Part shown: in pieces, positions 13,680 to 21,263 of the stretch
How the letters are laid out: every line of letters starts with the position of its first letter
Numbering within the stretch: position 1 is the first letter of the stretch
Assembly: GCA_041178405.1 (NCBI GenBank)
Contig: JBEGVK010000090.1
Coordinates: forward strand, 1-21,263
Direction: 5' to 3'
DNA length: 21,263 nucleotides
Origin: UBA668 sp041178405
Lineage (GTDB): Bacteria; Actinomycetota; Acidimicrobiia; Acidimicrobiales; Ilumatobacteraceae
The notes under the pieces: model-generated
The model's input: only the letters and a program-made list of their open reading frames with translations
Told to the model about the DNA's origin: nothing
Databases searched by the model: none
Program-made: the position numbers and the translations under genes

Positions 13680-14450
13680 CGGTTGCTGCCCCGGAGATGC
13701 CGCCGCATTCTTCGTAGTCGCCGCCGCCGTGTCGGGCGGCGCGCTCCGGCGAGCAGCGCCTGCGGTGGCCACGAGAAAGCCAGCGAACAGCACGCACACG
13801 CCCACCAGCAGCGTCACGGCGAAGGCCCGGTCCTTGCCGAGCCGGCCGGCGAGTGATCCGCTCGCACTCAGCACCAGAGTGCCGACAGCGATCAGCACAT
13901 TGCCGCCGACGAGTCGGGCTGGCGACTGCACCAGCCGTGTCGCGCCGAGCGACGGCGACCTGCGGCGGACGACGCGCCATGCGCTCCACAGGGCGCCGGC
14001 GATGATGACGAGCGCGGCGACGCCGCTGCCGATCGCTGCCAGCGCACGGGGGCCGGCACCGAAGACATCGCGACCCGACGGCAGTTCGCCGCCATCGACA
14101 GCCACGCGGGCCGGCGACACCAGCACGACACCCGCAGCGAAGCCGCTGGCCAGCACCAGCCAGTGCTGCACTCGTCGGCCGATGCGCTCGCCCGCCAGCA
14201 GGTAGACCGTGCCGAGCGCCAGCCACGGGACGTTGAGCACGGCACCCGCCGCATAGAAGACACGGAAGGTGCCGAGCGTCCAGCGATCGGACTCGGCCCA
14301 CCAGAGGGCGGCGGCACCCACAGCGAACAGGGCGAGCGACACCGACCACGCCAGCTCGTGGGGCCTGCGACGCCTGCCGAAGCGGTCGGCGGTGCTGAGC
14401 GCAAAGGCAATGGCGACGAGCGTGGCACCGGCGGCGAGGGCTGCGTCCAT
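13659..14450 (-). CDS. seven-transmembrane protein of unknown function
   Basis: 263 residues with seven hydrophobic segments at about 4-20, 32-52, 60-87, 97-113, 137-160, 180-198 and 209-230, a basic loop RFGRRRR after the first, and a polar Ala/Pro/Thr-rich cytoplasmic or external tail of ~30 residues. No catalytic motif seen. ATG 14450 is used: TACGCT is 9 bases upstream. It is divergent from rex across 85 bases that hold the Rex operator, so it may share redox control; that is inference. Its last 21 bases overlap the 3' end of the acyl-CoA ligase on the other strand. I do not recognise the family. Confidence 0.8.
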   Translation of the reverse strand: MDAALAAGATLVAIAFALSTADRFGRRRRPHELAWSVSLALFAVGAAALWWAESDRWTLGTFRVFYAAGAVLNVPWLALGTVYLLAGERIGRRVQHWLVLASGFAAGVVLVSPARVAVDGGELPSGRDVFGAGPRALAAIGSGVAALVIIAGALWSAWRVVRRRSPSLGATRLVQSPARLVGGNVLIAVGTLVLSASGSLAGRLGKDRAFAVTLLVGVCVLFAGFLVATAGAARRSAPPDTAAATTKNAAASPGQQPSGETAP

Positions 14451-14459
14451 TGTCCGCCG

Positions 14460-14465
14460 AGCGTA
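14460..14465 (-). promoter_or_regulatory. -10 box of the seven-TM protein gene
   Basis: TACGCT on the minus strand, 9 bases before ATG 14450. Confidence 0.45.
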
Positions 14466-14498
14466 GGCGGACGTCACAGGAGAACGCCGTGGCAGGCT

Positions 14499-14527
14499 TT
14501 GTGAACGAATGCACGAGCGAATAGCGT
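14499..14527 (+). promoter_or_regulatory. rex-hemACD promoter
   Basis: -35 TTGTGA (14499-14504), 17-base spacer, -10 TAGCGT (14522-14527), then 8 bases to ATG 14536: a well-formed, almost leaderless promoter. Confidence 0.65.
14500..14515 (+). promoter_or_regulatory. Rex operator (ROP)
   Basis: TGTGAACGAATGCACG against the Rex consensus TGTGAACNNNTTCACA: 11 of 13 fixed positions match. It covers the -35, as expected for autorepression relieved when NADH rises. Confidence 0.75.
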
Positions 14528-14535
14528 GCCGACGT

Positions 14536-15228
14536 ATGGCCCCCGATCGTGCTCGGCGCCGCATTCCCGAGGCCACGGTCTCGCGCCTGCCGGTCTACCT
14601 GCGGATCCTCGGCGAGCAGTCCGACGAGGGTGTCGACAGCATCGCCAGCGACCGGCTCGCCGAGCTGGCCGGCGTGAATGCGGCCAAGGTCCGCAAGGAC
14701 CTCAGCTATCTCGGCAGCTACGGCACCCGCGGCGTGGGCTACGAGGTCGACTATCTCGTCTACCAGATCCGCCGCGAACTCGGTCTCACGCACGACTGGC
14801 CGGTCGTCATCGTCGGCGCAGGCAATCTCGGACAGGCACTCGCCGGATACGGCGGCTTCGGGCAGCGCGGCTACCCGGTGGCCGGCATCGTCGACGTCGA
14901 CCCAGCGAAGGTGGGCAGTGTCATCGGCGGCGTCCGAGTCCGCCACATCGACGAACTCGGCCAGATCGTCGCCGCACGCGGGGTGAACATCGGTGTCGTG
15001 GCCACGCCCGCCGCCGCCGCACAGGACGCCGCCGAACGACTCGTCGCCGCAGGTGTCACCAGCATCCTCAACTTCGCGCCGACGGTGCTGGCCGTGCCGC
15101 GGTCGATCGAGGTGCGCAAGGTCGACCTGGCGGTCGAGTTGCAGATCCTCAGCTACCACGAGCAGCGTCGGATCGGCACCGGCACGCAGGTCGACGGCCG
15201 CATCCCGCAGCGATCGGCCACGGCGTAG
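14536..15228 (+). CDS. rex: redox-sensing transcriptional repressor Rex
   Basis: 230 residues. N-terminal winged helix: IPEATVSRLPVYLRIL (~10-25), then GVDSIASDRLAELAGVNAAKVRKDLSYLG (recognition helix ~48-59) and the SYGTRGVGYEVDYL wing. C-terminal Rossmann domain with VIVGAGNLGQAL (Gly94, Gly96, Gly99) and the adenosine-binding Asp120. Dimeric repressor that leaves DNA when NADH binds. ATG 14536 is chosen because an upstream ATG at 14509 lies inside the operator and before the -10. As in Streptomyces, rex precedes hemA-hemC-hemD; hemA starts 10 bases later. Confidence 0.95.
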   Translation: MAPDRARRRIPEATVSRLPVYLRILGEQSDEGVDSIASDRLAELAGVNAAKVRKDLSYLGSYGTRGVGYEVDYLVYQIRRELGLTHDWPVVIVGAGNLGQALAGYGGFGQRGYPVAGIVDVDPAKVGSVIGGVRVRHIDELGQIVAARGVNIGVVATPAAAAQDAAERLVAAGVTSILNFAPTVLAVPRSIEVRKVDLAVELQILSYHEQRRIGTGTQVDGRIPQRSATA

Positions 15229-15231
15229 GAA
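15227..15231 (+). promoter_or_regulatory. Shine-Dalgarno of hemA
   Basis: AGGAA, 7 bases before ATG 15239 and overlapping the rex stop: internal operon genes use an SD while first genes are leaderless. Confidence 0.55.
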
Positions 15232-15238
15232 CCCTGCG

Positions 15239-16495
15239 ATGAACATCGTCGTCATCGGGGTCAACCACCGGACCGCACCGCTCGACCTGCTCGAGCGTGT
15301 CTCGCTCGCAGGCGAGACCCTGCGCAAGGCATCGATGTCGCTGATGTCGCGATCGAATCTCAGCGAGGTCGTCATCCTCAGCACGTGCAATCGCACCGAG
15401 GTGTACGCCGTGGCCGAGCGTTTCCACGGCGCGCACGACGACGTGTGCGATGTGCTGTGCGAGGTGGGCGGACTCCGCACCGACGAACTGCGCGATCACC
15501 TCTATGTCGAGCACGACGCCGTGGCAGTGCGGCACCTCTTCGACGTGGCGGCCGGACTCGAGTCGGCGGTACTCGGCGAGAGCGAGATCCTGGGGCAGGT
15601 GCGCAGAGCGTGGGAGACGGCGCGGCTCGAGGGCACGGCCCGAGGACGGCTCAACCTGCTGTTCCGCCACGCGCTCGAGACGGGCAAGCGAGCCCGCACC
15701 GAGACCACGATCGGCCAGCACACGGCATCAGTCAGCCATGCAGCGGTCGAGATGGCAGCCGAGCGACTCGGTTCGCTTGCCGGCCGCCGAGCGCTTGTCG
15801 TCGGTGCCGGGGCAATGGGCGACGGTGTCGCCATGGCCCTCAGCGGTGCCGCCGCCGATGTCGTCATCGTGAACCGCACCGAGTCGCGGGCACGAGAACT
15901 GGCCGAGCGGGTCGCTGGCCGTGCGGTGGCGCTGTCGGCACTGCCGTCGGAGGCGCCGCAGGCCGACATCATCGTCACATGTGCCGGAGCCGGCTCGGTG
16001 CTGATCGACCGCGAGCTCGTCGACTCGTGCGGTCGCACCCCCGACAATCCGCTGCTCATCATCGACATCGCAGTGCCGCGCGACGTGGCACCCGACGTGG
16101 CGTCATGCGGTGTCGTCACGCTCCTCAACCTCGACGACCTTCGCGAGTGGGCCGCGAAGGGCGTGGCGCTCCGCGAGGCCGAGTCGCAGCGAGTGCGCGA
16201 GATCGTCGACGACGAGGTCGGGCGGCACGAGGTCGAGGTCCTTGCCCGACAGGCGGCACCGCTGGTGGCGCAACTGCACGAGCGGGCCGAGGCCGTGCGG
16301 CGCGCCGAACTCGAGCGTGTCTCGTCGCGTCTCGCATCGCTCGACGACAGCGAGCGTGCAGCCGTCGATGCCCTCACGCGCGGCATCATCGCCAAGTTGC
16401 TGCACCGAGCGTCTGTGGGCCTCAAGGACGATGCTGGCACGCCGCGAGGCGAGCGCAACGCCGCCGCCGTCCGCGATCTGTTCGATCTCGATTGA
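15239..16495 (+). CDS. hemA: glutamyl-tRNA reductase
   Basis: 418 residues. Reduces glutamyl-tRNA(Glu) with NADPH to glutamate-1-semialdehyde, the first committed step of C5-pathway tetrapyrrole synthesis. The N-terminal VIGVNHRTAPLDLLERVS and ILSTCNRTEVY with nucleophile Cys50 are followed by GLESAVLGESEILGQVRRAW (~108-127), the NADPH-binding ALVVGAGAMG (~180-190), a TCAGAGSV/LIIDIAVPRDV region, and the long C-terminal dimerisation helix (~310-400). Second gene of the Rex-controlled operon, 10 bases after rex and 11 before hemC. Confidence 0.96.
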   Translation: MNIVVIGVNHRTAPLDLLERVSLAGETLRKASMSLMSRSNLSEVVILSTCNRTEVYAVAERFHGAHDDVCDVLCEVGGLRTDELRDHLYVEHDAVAVRHLFDVAAGLESAVLGESEILGQVRRAWETARLEGTARGRLNLLFRHALETGKRARTETTIGQHTASVSHAAVEMAAERLGSLAGRRALVVGAGAMGDGVAMALSGAAADVVIVNRTESRARELAERVAGRAVALSALPSEAPQADIIVTCAGAGSVLIDRELVDSCGRTPDNPLLIIDIAVPRDVAPDVASCGVVTLLNLDDLREWAAKGVALREAESQRVREIVDDEVGRHEVEVLARQAAPLVAQLHERAEAVRRAELERVSSRLASLDDSERAAVDALTRGIIAKLLHRASVGLKDDAGTPRGERNAAAVRDLFDLD

Positions 16496-16506
16496 GCGCT
16501 GGTCCG

Positions 16507-17433
16507 ATGTCCGAGCCCGCCGACCGCCTGCTGCGCATCGCCACGCGTGGCAGCGCGCAGGCCCGGACCCAGGCTGAGGTAGTCGGAGCCTCGCTCGCTG
16601 CGGCCGTCGACGGGCTGGTGGTCGAGTACGTCCTCGTCGAGACGCTCGGCGATCGTCGTGCCGACGAGCCACTGCATTCGATGGGCGGCCAGGGCGTGTT
16701 CGTGAAGGACGTGCAGCGTGCGGTGCTCGACGGCCGGGCCGACATCGCCGTGCACAGCGCAAAGGACCTCCCCAGCGCAGCGACCGCAGGACTGCGCATC
16801 GGTGCATTCTGTGCGCGCCGCGACCCGGCCGATGCGCTCGTCGGGCGATCCCTCGACCAACTCGGCCACGGAGCCACTGTCGCCTCCGGCTCAGTGCGCC
16901 GCCGGGCGCTGCTGATGACGATGCGCCCCGACCTGCAGTTCGTCGAACTGCGCGGCAACATCCACACGCGGCTCGGCAAGGTGCCTGCCGACGGCTCGAT
17001 CGTGATGGCGGTAGCGGCACTCGAGACGCTCGGACTCGCCGACCGGGTCGCGCAGCGATTCGACGAGTCGACCTTCGTGCCAGCGCCCGGCCAGGGCTGC
17101 GTCGCCGTCGAGTGCCGAGCCGACGACGCGGCCGTCGGCGAACTGCTTGGCGCCGTCGACCACGCTCCGACACGCGCCGCAGTCGAGGCCGAGCGGGCCT
17201 TCCTCGCCGAACTGGGCACCGGATGCTCGCTGCCGGTGGGTGCGTACTCGGACGGCACGTCACTGATCGGATTCCTCGCCGACCCCGAACGCCGGCACGA
17301 CGGCGGCGCGTGGTGGGTGCGGCAGTCGGTGTCGCTCGCCGGCGCGCGCGACGCTGACGCTGCATCGGCAGCAGGCCTGGCGCGCACACTGCAGGCGGTG
17401 CTCGGACAGCCCGCCGGGGCACCGCAGGCGTGA
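16507..17433 (+). CDS. hemC: porphobilinogen deaminase (hydroxymethylbilane synthase)
   Basis: 308 residues. Polymerises four porphobilinogen molecules into hydroxymethylbilane. Signatures: RIATRGSAQARTQAEVV (~10-26), GGQGVFVKDVQRAVLDGRAD then IAVHSAKDLPS with catalytic Asp87, SGSVRRRALL, ELRGNIHTRLGKV, APGQGCVAVECR, and GTGCSLPVGAYS with Cys240, which carries the dipyrromethane cofactor. The more common KELE in the first domain is KDVQ here, a tolerated substitution. Stop overlaps the hemD start. Confidence 0.96.
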   Translation: MSEPADRLLRIATRGSAQARTQAEVVGASLAAAVDGLVVEYVLVETLGDRRADEPLHSMGGQGVFVKDVQRAVLDGRADIAVHSAKDLPSAATAGLRIGAFCARRDPADALVGRSLDQLGHGATVASGSVRRRALLMTMRPDLQFVELRGNIHTRLGKVPADGSIVMAVAALETLGLADRVAQRFDESTFVPAPGQGCVAVECRADDAAVGELLGAVDHAPTRAAVEAERAFLAELGTGCSLPVGAYSDGTSLIGFLADPERRHDGGAWWVRQSVSLAGARDADAASAAGLARTLQAVLGQPAGAPQA

Positions 17434-18161
17434 CACACCGGTCGGCCCTCGCTGGTCGACGCGTGGTCGTGACGCGAGCGGCCGACCAGTCGTCGGGCCT
17501 CGAGGCACTCCTCGCATCCCGGGGCGCCCACCCGGTTCTCGTACCCCTCATCGAGATCGTCGCTGTCGAAGACGGCGAGTCGACGCTCCGCCAACTCGAT
17601 CCACGCGATGCGGAGTGGCTCATCGTCACGTCACCGAATGCGGTCGAGTCGTACCTGCGGATCCATCGAGCAGTGCCCGCATCGGTGGCCGCCATCGGCA
17701 CCGCTACCGAAGCGGCCCTCGCCGAGCACGGCGTCACGGCAACCCTCGTGCCCACCGAACAGCGCGCAGCGGGCCTGGTGACGGCACTCTCGGCGTCGAC
17801 GCCCCCGTCGACTGCCATCGTGGTGCAGTCCGCAGACGCTGCACCGGATCTCGTCGACGGGCTGCGTGCTGCCGGCTGGACGGTGTCGGCGGTCGCAACC
17901 CATCGCGCCGTGCCAAGACAGCCGTCGGCCGCCGAGCAGTTGGCGGCGCTGTCGGCCGATGCGGTGCTGTTCGCCAGTGGATCGGCGGCGCGTGCGTGGT
18001 CGGCGGCGTTCGGCGATGCTGCTCCGCCGATCGTGGTGGCGATCGGCCCGCAATGCGCATCGGAGGCTCGCCGAGTCGGACTGCACGTCACCGCCGTCGC
18101 CGAACAGCACTCCGTCGATGCGATGGTCGACACGCTGGAAGACATCCTCGAGGGTCGGTAG
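17430..18161 (+). CDS. hemD: uroporphyrinogen-III synthase
   Basis: 243 residues from GTG 17430, which overlaps the hemC TGA (GTGA). Cyclises hydroxymethylbilane with ring-D inversion to uroporphyrinogen III. Low-conservation family, but RRVVVTRAADQSSGLEALLA at the N-terminus, DAEWLIVTSPNAVESYL, VAAIGTATEAALAEHG, AAGLVTAL, and DAVLFASGSAARAW, VVAIGPQCASEARRVG in the second half-domain are typical. It is a stand-alone enzyme, not fused to uroporphyrinogen-III methyltransferase as in mycobacteria. Neither hemB nor a methyltransferase follows. Confidence 0.9.
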   Translation: MTHRSALAGRRVVVTRAADQSSGLEALLASRGAHPVLVPLIEIVAVEDGESTLRQLDPRDAEWLIVTSPNAVESYLRIHRAVPASVAAIGTATEAALAEHGVTATLVPTEQRAAGLVTALSASTPPSTAIVVQSADAAPDLVDGLRAAGWTVSAVATHRAVPRQPSAAEQLAALSADAVLFASGSAARAWSAAFGDAAPPIVVAIGPQCASEARRVGLHVTAVAEQHSVDAMVDTLEDILEGR

Positions 18162-18164
18162 AGT
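18159..18164 (+). promoter_or_regulatory. -10 box overlapping the hemD stop
   Basis: TAGAGT, 12 bases before GTG 18177; may start the propeller-protein mRNA separately from the hem operon. Confidence 0.4.
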
Positions 18165-18176
18165 CCCGACGCCACG

Positions 18177-20528
18177 GTGTCCGCTGCCGACGCGGCACCC
18201 GGGCGGCGCTCTGCCGAGCGAGTGCCGCCGAGAGCACGGCATCGCCGGCCGTCCCGCATGCTGCGACACCTCTCACCACCCACCCGCCACCGCTCGCGTC
18301 GCCGGCTGATGTCGCTGGCCGCCCTGGCGGGACTCGTCGTTCCGGCGACGATGACTGTGGTGGCCGACGGGCCATCACGCCGACCGTCCCCGACCACTGC
18401 GGGCACGCAGTCGCCGGGCGCCGGCCGGATGCCCTCGGTCTCGGGCGACGGGCAGTACGTGGCATTCATCGGCCGTCCCGCCGCCGATGCTGATGCCGCA
18501 GAGACGGTGCTGCTGCTCGACCGCGAACTCGACGCGGTCACCGACCTCCTGCCACTGCCGGCAAACATCGTGCCCGGCAACTCGGCATGGCCGGTGCTGA
18601 GCGCCGACGGCTGCACCGTCACCGTCGTGACCGAGCTGGCCCTCGACCGCTACCGCGACATCGAGGGCGGCGGCAGATGGGATGCCTATCAGCGCCGGCT
18701 CGACCACTGCGGCGGCAGCGAGCTGTGGGAACTCGTGTCGGGCGGCGACGGCGCCGGACTCTCTGCCGAGGCCACCAACGACGTGGAACCGTCGACCGCT
18801 CCGGCAGTGTCTGCTGACGGCTCCGTCGTTGCCTACGCCTATCGAGTGCGGGACGCCGACACCACCTCGGTCGCCGTGGTCGACACCCGGGCAGACGTGG
18901 GCGCCACGTCCCGCCGGCGCGACATCACGGCAGGGTCGGGAACCGCAGTGCTCGACCCGACGCTCGACGGCGGCGGCAATCTGCTGGCGGCGACCGTGTC
19001 GTCCGACAACGGCAACTCGTCGAGGGTGCTGATCTGGGACTTGTCAGATGGCGCAAGTGCTGCACCGACCACGGTGCCGGGCAGCGGCCGCTCGTCGCAG
19101 CCAGCACTGTCGGGCGACGGCAGCGCGATGGCCTTCGTGTCGGATGCCCCTGACATCGTGGCGACGGGCACCTCGTGCGCTGATCGCTGCACGGCACAGG
19201 TCTACATCTACGACTTCGACACCGACTCGATCGACATCGCCTCACGGTTGTTCACGACGGGCGACGACACGCTGGTCGCCGGCAATGGTGCGAGCACGCA
19301 TCCCGTGCTCAGCGACTCGGGCGACGAAGTGGTGTTCATCACACGGGCGACGAACTTCTTCGTCACCCGGCACCGAGCGCTCGGTGCCCTCGGCGAGGGA
19401 GAGCTCGTCAGGGTCGTCCTGCCCACTGGTTCGATGCGGCGCGAAGTCCGTGATTCCGATGGCGTCGCACCGATGCCCCGGGTGCATGGCAGCCCTGCCA
19501 TGTCGGGGAACGGCCGAGTCGTCGCGACGGATACGGCACCCCGCGCAGGAGCACGCGATCGAATGCTCGCCATCACCGTGGTCGAACCCCGGCTCGATGT
19601 CGACGCGCTGTCATTCGGGACGATTCAACTCGGCTTCACCAGCGCAGTCGTCACTGCCACGATCTCGAATCGCGGCCCGTCGTCATTCGCGCCTGCATCG
19701 GCGTCGTCGGCATCACCCGACGTTGGCATCGTCGGCGGTTCGTGCGTCGACCCGCTCGCCGATCCGGTACCGCCCGGCTCGTCGTGCACGCTCGAGGTCA
19801 CGTTCAGCCCCGGTGCGCTCGGACTGCAGGCGATCCCGGTCACGGTCGAGGAGGCCATCCCCGGCGGTGTCGTGCTCGAGATTCCCGCCCTCGGTGCAGG
19901 CGGCGACGAGATCCTCCGGGCCGAGCCCGCAGGGCTGACAGTTCCCCCGACCGTCGTCGGTGTCGCTTCAGCACCAGTGGTCGTCCTCCTGCAGAACATC
20001 GGGGGCTCGAGAGTTCGTGTCGGTGGTCCGCTCGTGAGCGGCGAGCACGCCGCCGATTTCCGCGTCGTCGTCGACGAATGTGTCGACCGCCGCCTGCGAG
20101 CAGGCGAGACGTGTCGCATCGAGGTGGCGTTCGTGCCGGGAGGGCAGGGAGCGCGCCGTGCCGTGCTCAGCGTTGCCTCGACGAACGGTGGGTTCATCGC
20201 CGTGCCGCTCGCAGGAACGGGTCGCTATCGGCCCACCCTGGTGGCCGCGCCGGTGCTGGCGTCGAGAGCAGGTGACGAGGTGGCGATCGCCCGCGCCGGC
20301 ATGCGGCTCACCGTGGCCGGTACCGGCTTTGCGCCGTCGACTGAGGTGCTGGTCGGGTGGGCGGACGGATACGGGCGGAGCGTGCGCGTTGCCACTGATG
20401 CGAGCGGCGCATTCAGGATCCGACTGGCGGTGCTGCCCAGTGAGCGGCTCGGGTTGCGAACGCTGGCTGCATCCGCCGTGGGCCACTCGGCCGTGCTGCG
20501 ACTGCGGCTTGTGCCGGGGCCGCGCTGA
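18177..20528 (+). CDS. secreted seven-bladed propeller protein with ASH-like domains
   Basis: 783 residues from GTG 18177; ATG 18258 (residue 28) is another possible start. A basic stretch with RSRRRLMS precedes a hydrophobic segment (~45-63), a Tat-like or Sec signal. Seven TolB/WD40-like blade motifs follow between ~86 and 450, for example PSVSGDGQYVAFIG, PAVSADGSVVAYAY and PALSGDGSAMAFVS. Then come two ASH/choice-of-anchor-D-like beta-sandwiches (~471-575 and ~580-681, each with a GxxCxxxVxFxP-type strand, as in SSCTLEVTFSP and ETCRIEVAFVP), and a C-terminal domain with an IPT/Big-like GTGFAPSTEVLV start (~686-783). No C-terminal anchor. Likely an extracellular binding or scaffolding protein; no enzyme motif seen. 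Confidence 0.75.
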   Translation: MSAADAAPGRRSAERVPPRARHRRPSRMLRHLSPPTRHRSRRRLMSLAALAGLVVPATMTVVADGPSRRPSPTTAGTQSPGAGRMPSVSGDGQYVAFIGRPAADADAAETVLLLDRELDAVTDLLPLPANIVPGNSAWPVLSADGCTVTVVTELALDRYRDIEGGGRWDAYQRRLDHCGGSELWELVSGGDGAGLSAEATNDVEPSTAPAVSADGSVVAYAYRVRDADTTSVAVVDTRADVGATSRRRDITAGSGTAVLDPTLDGGGNLLAATVSSDNGNSSRVLIWDLSDGASAAPTTVPGSGRSSQPALSGDGSAMAFVSDAPDIVATGTSCADRCTAQVYIYDFDTDSIDIASRLFTTGDDTLVAGNGASTHPVLSDSGDEVVFITRATNFFVTRHRALGALGEGELVRVVLPTGSMRREVRDSDGVAPMPRVHGSPAMSGNGRVVATDTAPRAGARDRMLAITVVEPRLDVDALSFGTIQLGFTSAVVTATISNRGPSSFAPASASSASPDVGIVGGSCVDPLADPVPPGSSCTLEVTFSPGALGLQAIPVTVEEAIPGGVVLEIPALGAGGDEILRAEPAGLTVPPTVVGVASAPVVVLLQNIGGSRVRVGGPLVSGEHAADFRVVVDECVDRRLRAGETCRIEVAFVPGGQGARRAVLSVASTNGGFIAVPLAGTGRYRPTLVAAPVLASRAGDEVAIARAGMRLTVAGTGFAPSTEVLVGWADGYGRSVRVATDASGAFRIRLAVLPSERLGLRTLAASAVGHSAVLRLRLVPGPR

Positions 20529-20550
20529 CGACGGACGATCGACGGCTCGA

Positions 20551-21263
20551 CTACCCGACCAGCGTGCCGCTGAATGTCACCGCGGCGGCGCACGTCTCGG
20601 CCTCGGGATCGCCGACCGCATCGCAGGTGATCGACACGACGAGATCGACCCCCGCGGGGATCGCGAGGGGCGTGGCGAACGACGTGACAGCGTCGGCGAA
20701 GACGTTCTCGAGGTTGTAGGCGAGCAGCACCTGGCCATCGCGGCTGATGGAGACGGTGCCGAGATCGAGCTGCGGATTCTGCAGCACGACGTCGGTGATG
20801 CGCAGTTCGACACCGTCGGGCACCGTGAAGGCAGCAGTCTGTGTCTCGCCGGGAGCGGGAGTGCTGGTGAGCCGGCCGCTGATCAGCTCGCCGGCCACTG
20901 CGGTTGGTGCGCCGCTCGAACCGCTCGATGGCGGAAGCGTGCCAGTGCTGCCGGTCGACTCAGCGGGTACGAGTCCGCGCACGGCGTCGCGCGCCGTGTC
21001 GGTGACGGCACCCTTCACAATGGCGAACCACAGCAGTGACACGATGCCGAGGGCGCCGAGCGCGCCGAGCGCACTGATGAGCAACCGCTCGGGCAGCACT
21101 GGTGTGTGGACGAACGTGCCGCTGACATCGAGCGCAGTGACACCCATGTCGCTGGCCTGCACCCGGAACGGAATCGCGCGCGCGGTGCGCTGTCGACGGA
21201 ACGACAGCGAGCGAACCCTGACGACGGCGAGCCCCATCGTGCCCGGCTCGACGACGAGCGACG
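20551..21263 (-). CDS. membrane-anchored beta-sandwich protein, C-terminal part
   Basis: The open frame continues past the right edge, so the N-terminus is missing; an internal ATG (21237) sits within what looks like an immunoglobulin-like strand pair, VVEPGTMGLAVVRVRSL then IPFRVQASD, and is probably not the start. After that comes one membrane segment (LLISALGALGALGIVSLLWF, then AIVKGAV), a Ser/Gly/Thr/Pro linker, and a C-terminal ~110-residue beta-rich domain (from about GELISGRLTS to the end). The arrangement, Ig-like domain, TM, linker, beta domain, is seen in uncharacterised actinobacterial envelope proteins. Converges on the propeller gene with 22 bases between stops. Function unknown. 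Confidence 0.7.
   Translation of the reverse strand, partial: SLVVEPGTMGLAVVRVRSLSFRRQRTARAIPFRVQASDMGVTALDVSGTFVHTPVLPERLLISALGALGALGIVSLLWFAIVKGAVTDTARDAVRGLVPAESTGSTGTLPPSSGSSGAPTAVAGELISGRLTSTPAPGETQTAAFTVPDGVELRITDVVLQNPQLDLGTVSISRDGQVLLAYNLENVFADAVTSFATPLAIPAGVDLVVSITCDAVGDPEAETCAAAVTFSGTLVG

Noticed and set aside
14509..14535. Upstream ATG start for rex
   Set aside because: It falls inside the Rex operator and before the -10 box, so it would not be transcribed.
16103..18622. Long open frame (839 codons) on the minus strand
   Set aside because: It lies antisense to hemC, hemD and neighbours and has no family-like sequence; a composition shadow of high-GC coding DNA. The same holds for the 736-codon minus frame at 7185-9395.

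Overview
The window is high-GC DNA (roughly 70% by eye) from an actinomycete-type bacterium. Evidence for Actinobacteria is a mycothiol glycosyltransferase (MshA), an RsiG-type anti-sigma protein, a rex-hemA-hemC-hemD cluster, and a strong tendency to leaderless genes with a TANNNT -10 box 6-10 bases before the start codon. The RCC1-repeat protein, the propeller/choice-of-anchor-D protein and the overall style suggest Acidimicrobiia (Ilumatobacter-like); that placement is inference. No tRNA, rRNA, CRISPR array, transposase or phage gene was seen.

Layout. 1-365: C-terminal end of an RCC1-repeat protein built from 150-bp DNA repeats. 588-1406 (-): SpoU/TrmH RNA methyltransferase, divergent from 1516-3584 (+), a class III aminotransferase overlapping a tyrosine-phosphatase-like protein, followed by an S51/GATase1-like protein (3638-4261). 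4296-5908 (-): membrane-anchored FKBP prolyl isomerase and a YgjP-like metalloprotease, separated by a 296-bp spacer with a 14-bp tandem repeat and inverted repeats. 5952-6679 (+): MoaD-like carrier protein and an RsiG-like protein. 6686-7984 (-): NhaA antiporter. 8157-9854 (+): mshA and a YbjN protein. 10027-10818: proC. 10902-11024: candidate small structured RNA ending in a strong intrinsic terminator. 11077-11976: SAM-hydrolase (DUF62)-like protein. 12030-12113: 27-residue membrane peptide. 12180-13679: acyl-CoA ligase. 13659-14450 (-): seven-TM protein, divergent from rex. 14536-18161: rex-hemA-hemC-hemD, with a Rex operator over the rex promoter. 18177-20528: secreted seven-bladed propeller protein with two ASH-like domains. 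20551-21263 (-): C-terminal part of a membrane-anchored beta-sandwich protein running off the window.

How genes work together. The clearest unit is rex-hemACD: Rex senses NADH/NAD+ and HemA, HemC and HemD carry glutamyl-tRNA to uroporphyrinogen III. mshA-ybjN is a second conserved pair (mycothiol synthesis plus a YbjN protein). The order mshA, ybjN, proC, hemA, hemC, hemD resembles the spread-out mycobacterial order, so this is mostly a core-genome region.

Most notable: an RsiG-like protein with the c-di-GMP signature on both helices, each with one substitution; the unassigned small RNA locus; the leaderless architecture, which resets several start codons; and two enzyme-family proteins that appear to have lost a catalytic histidine.
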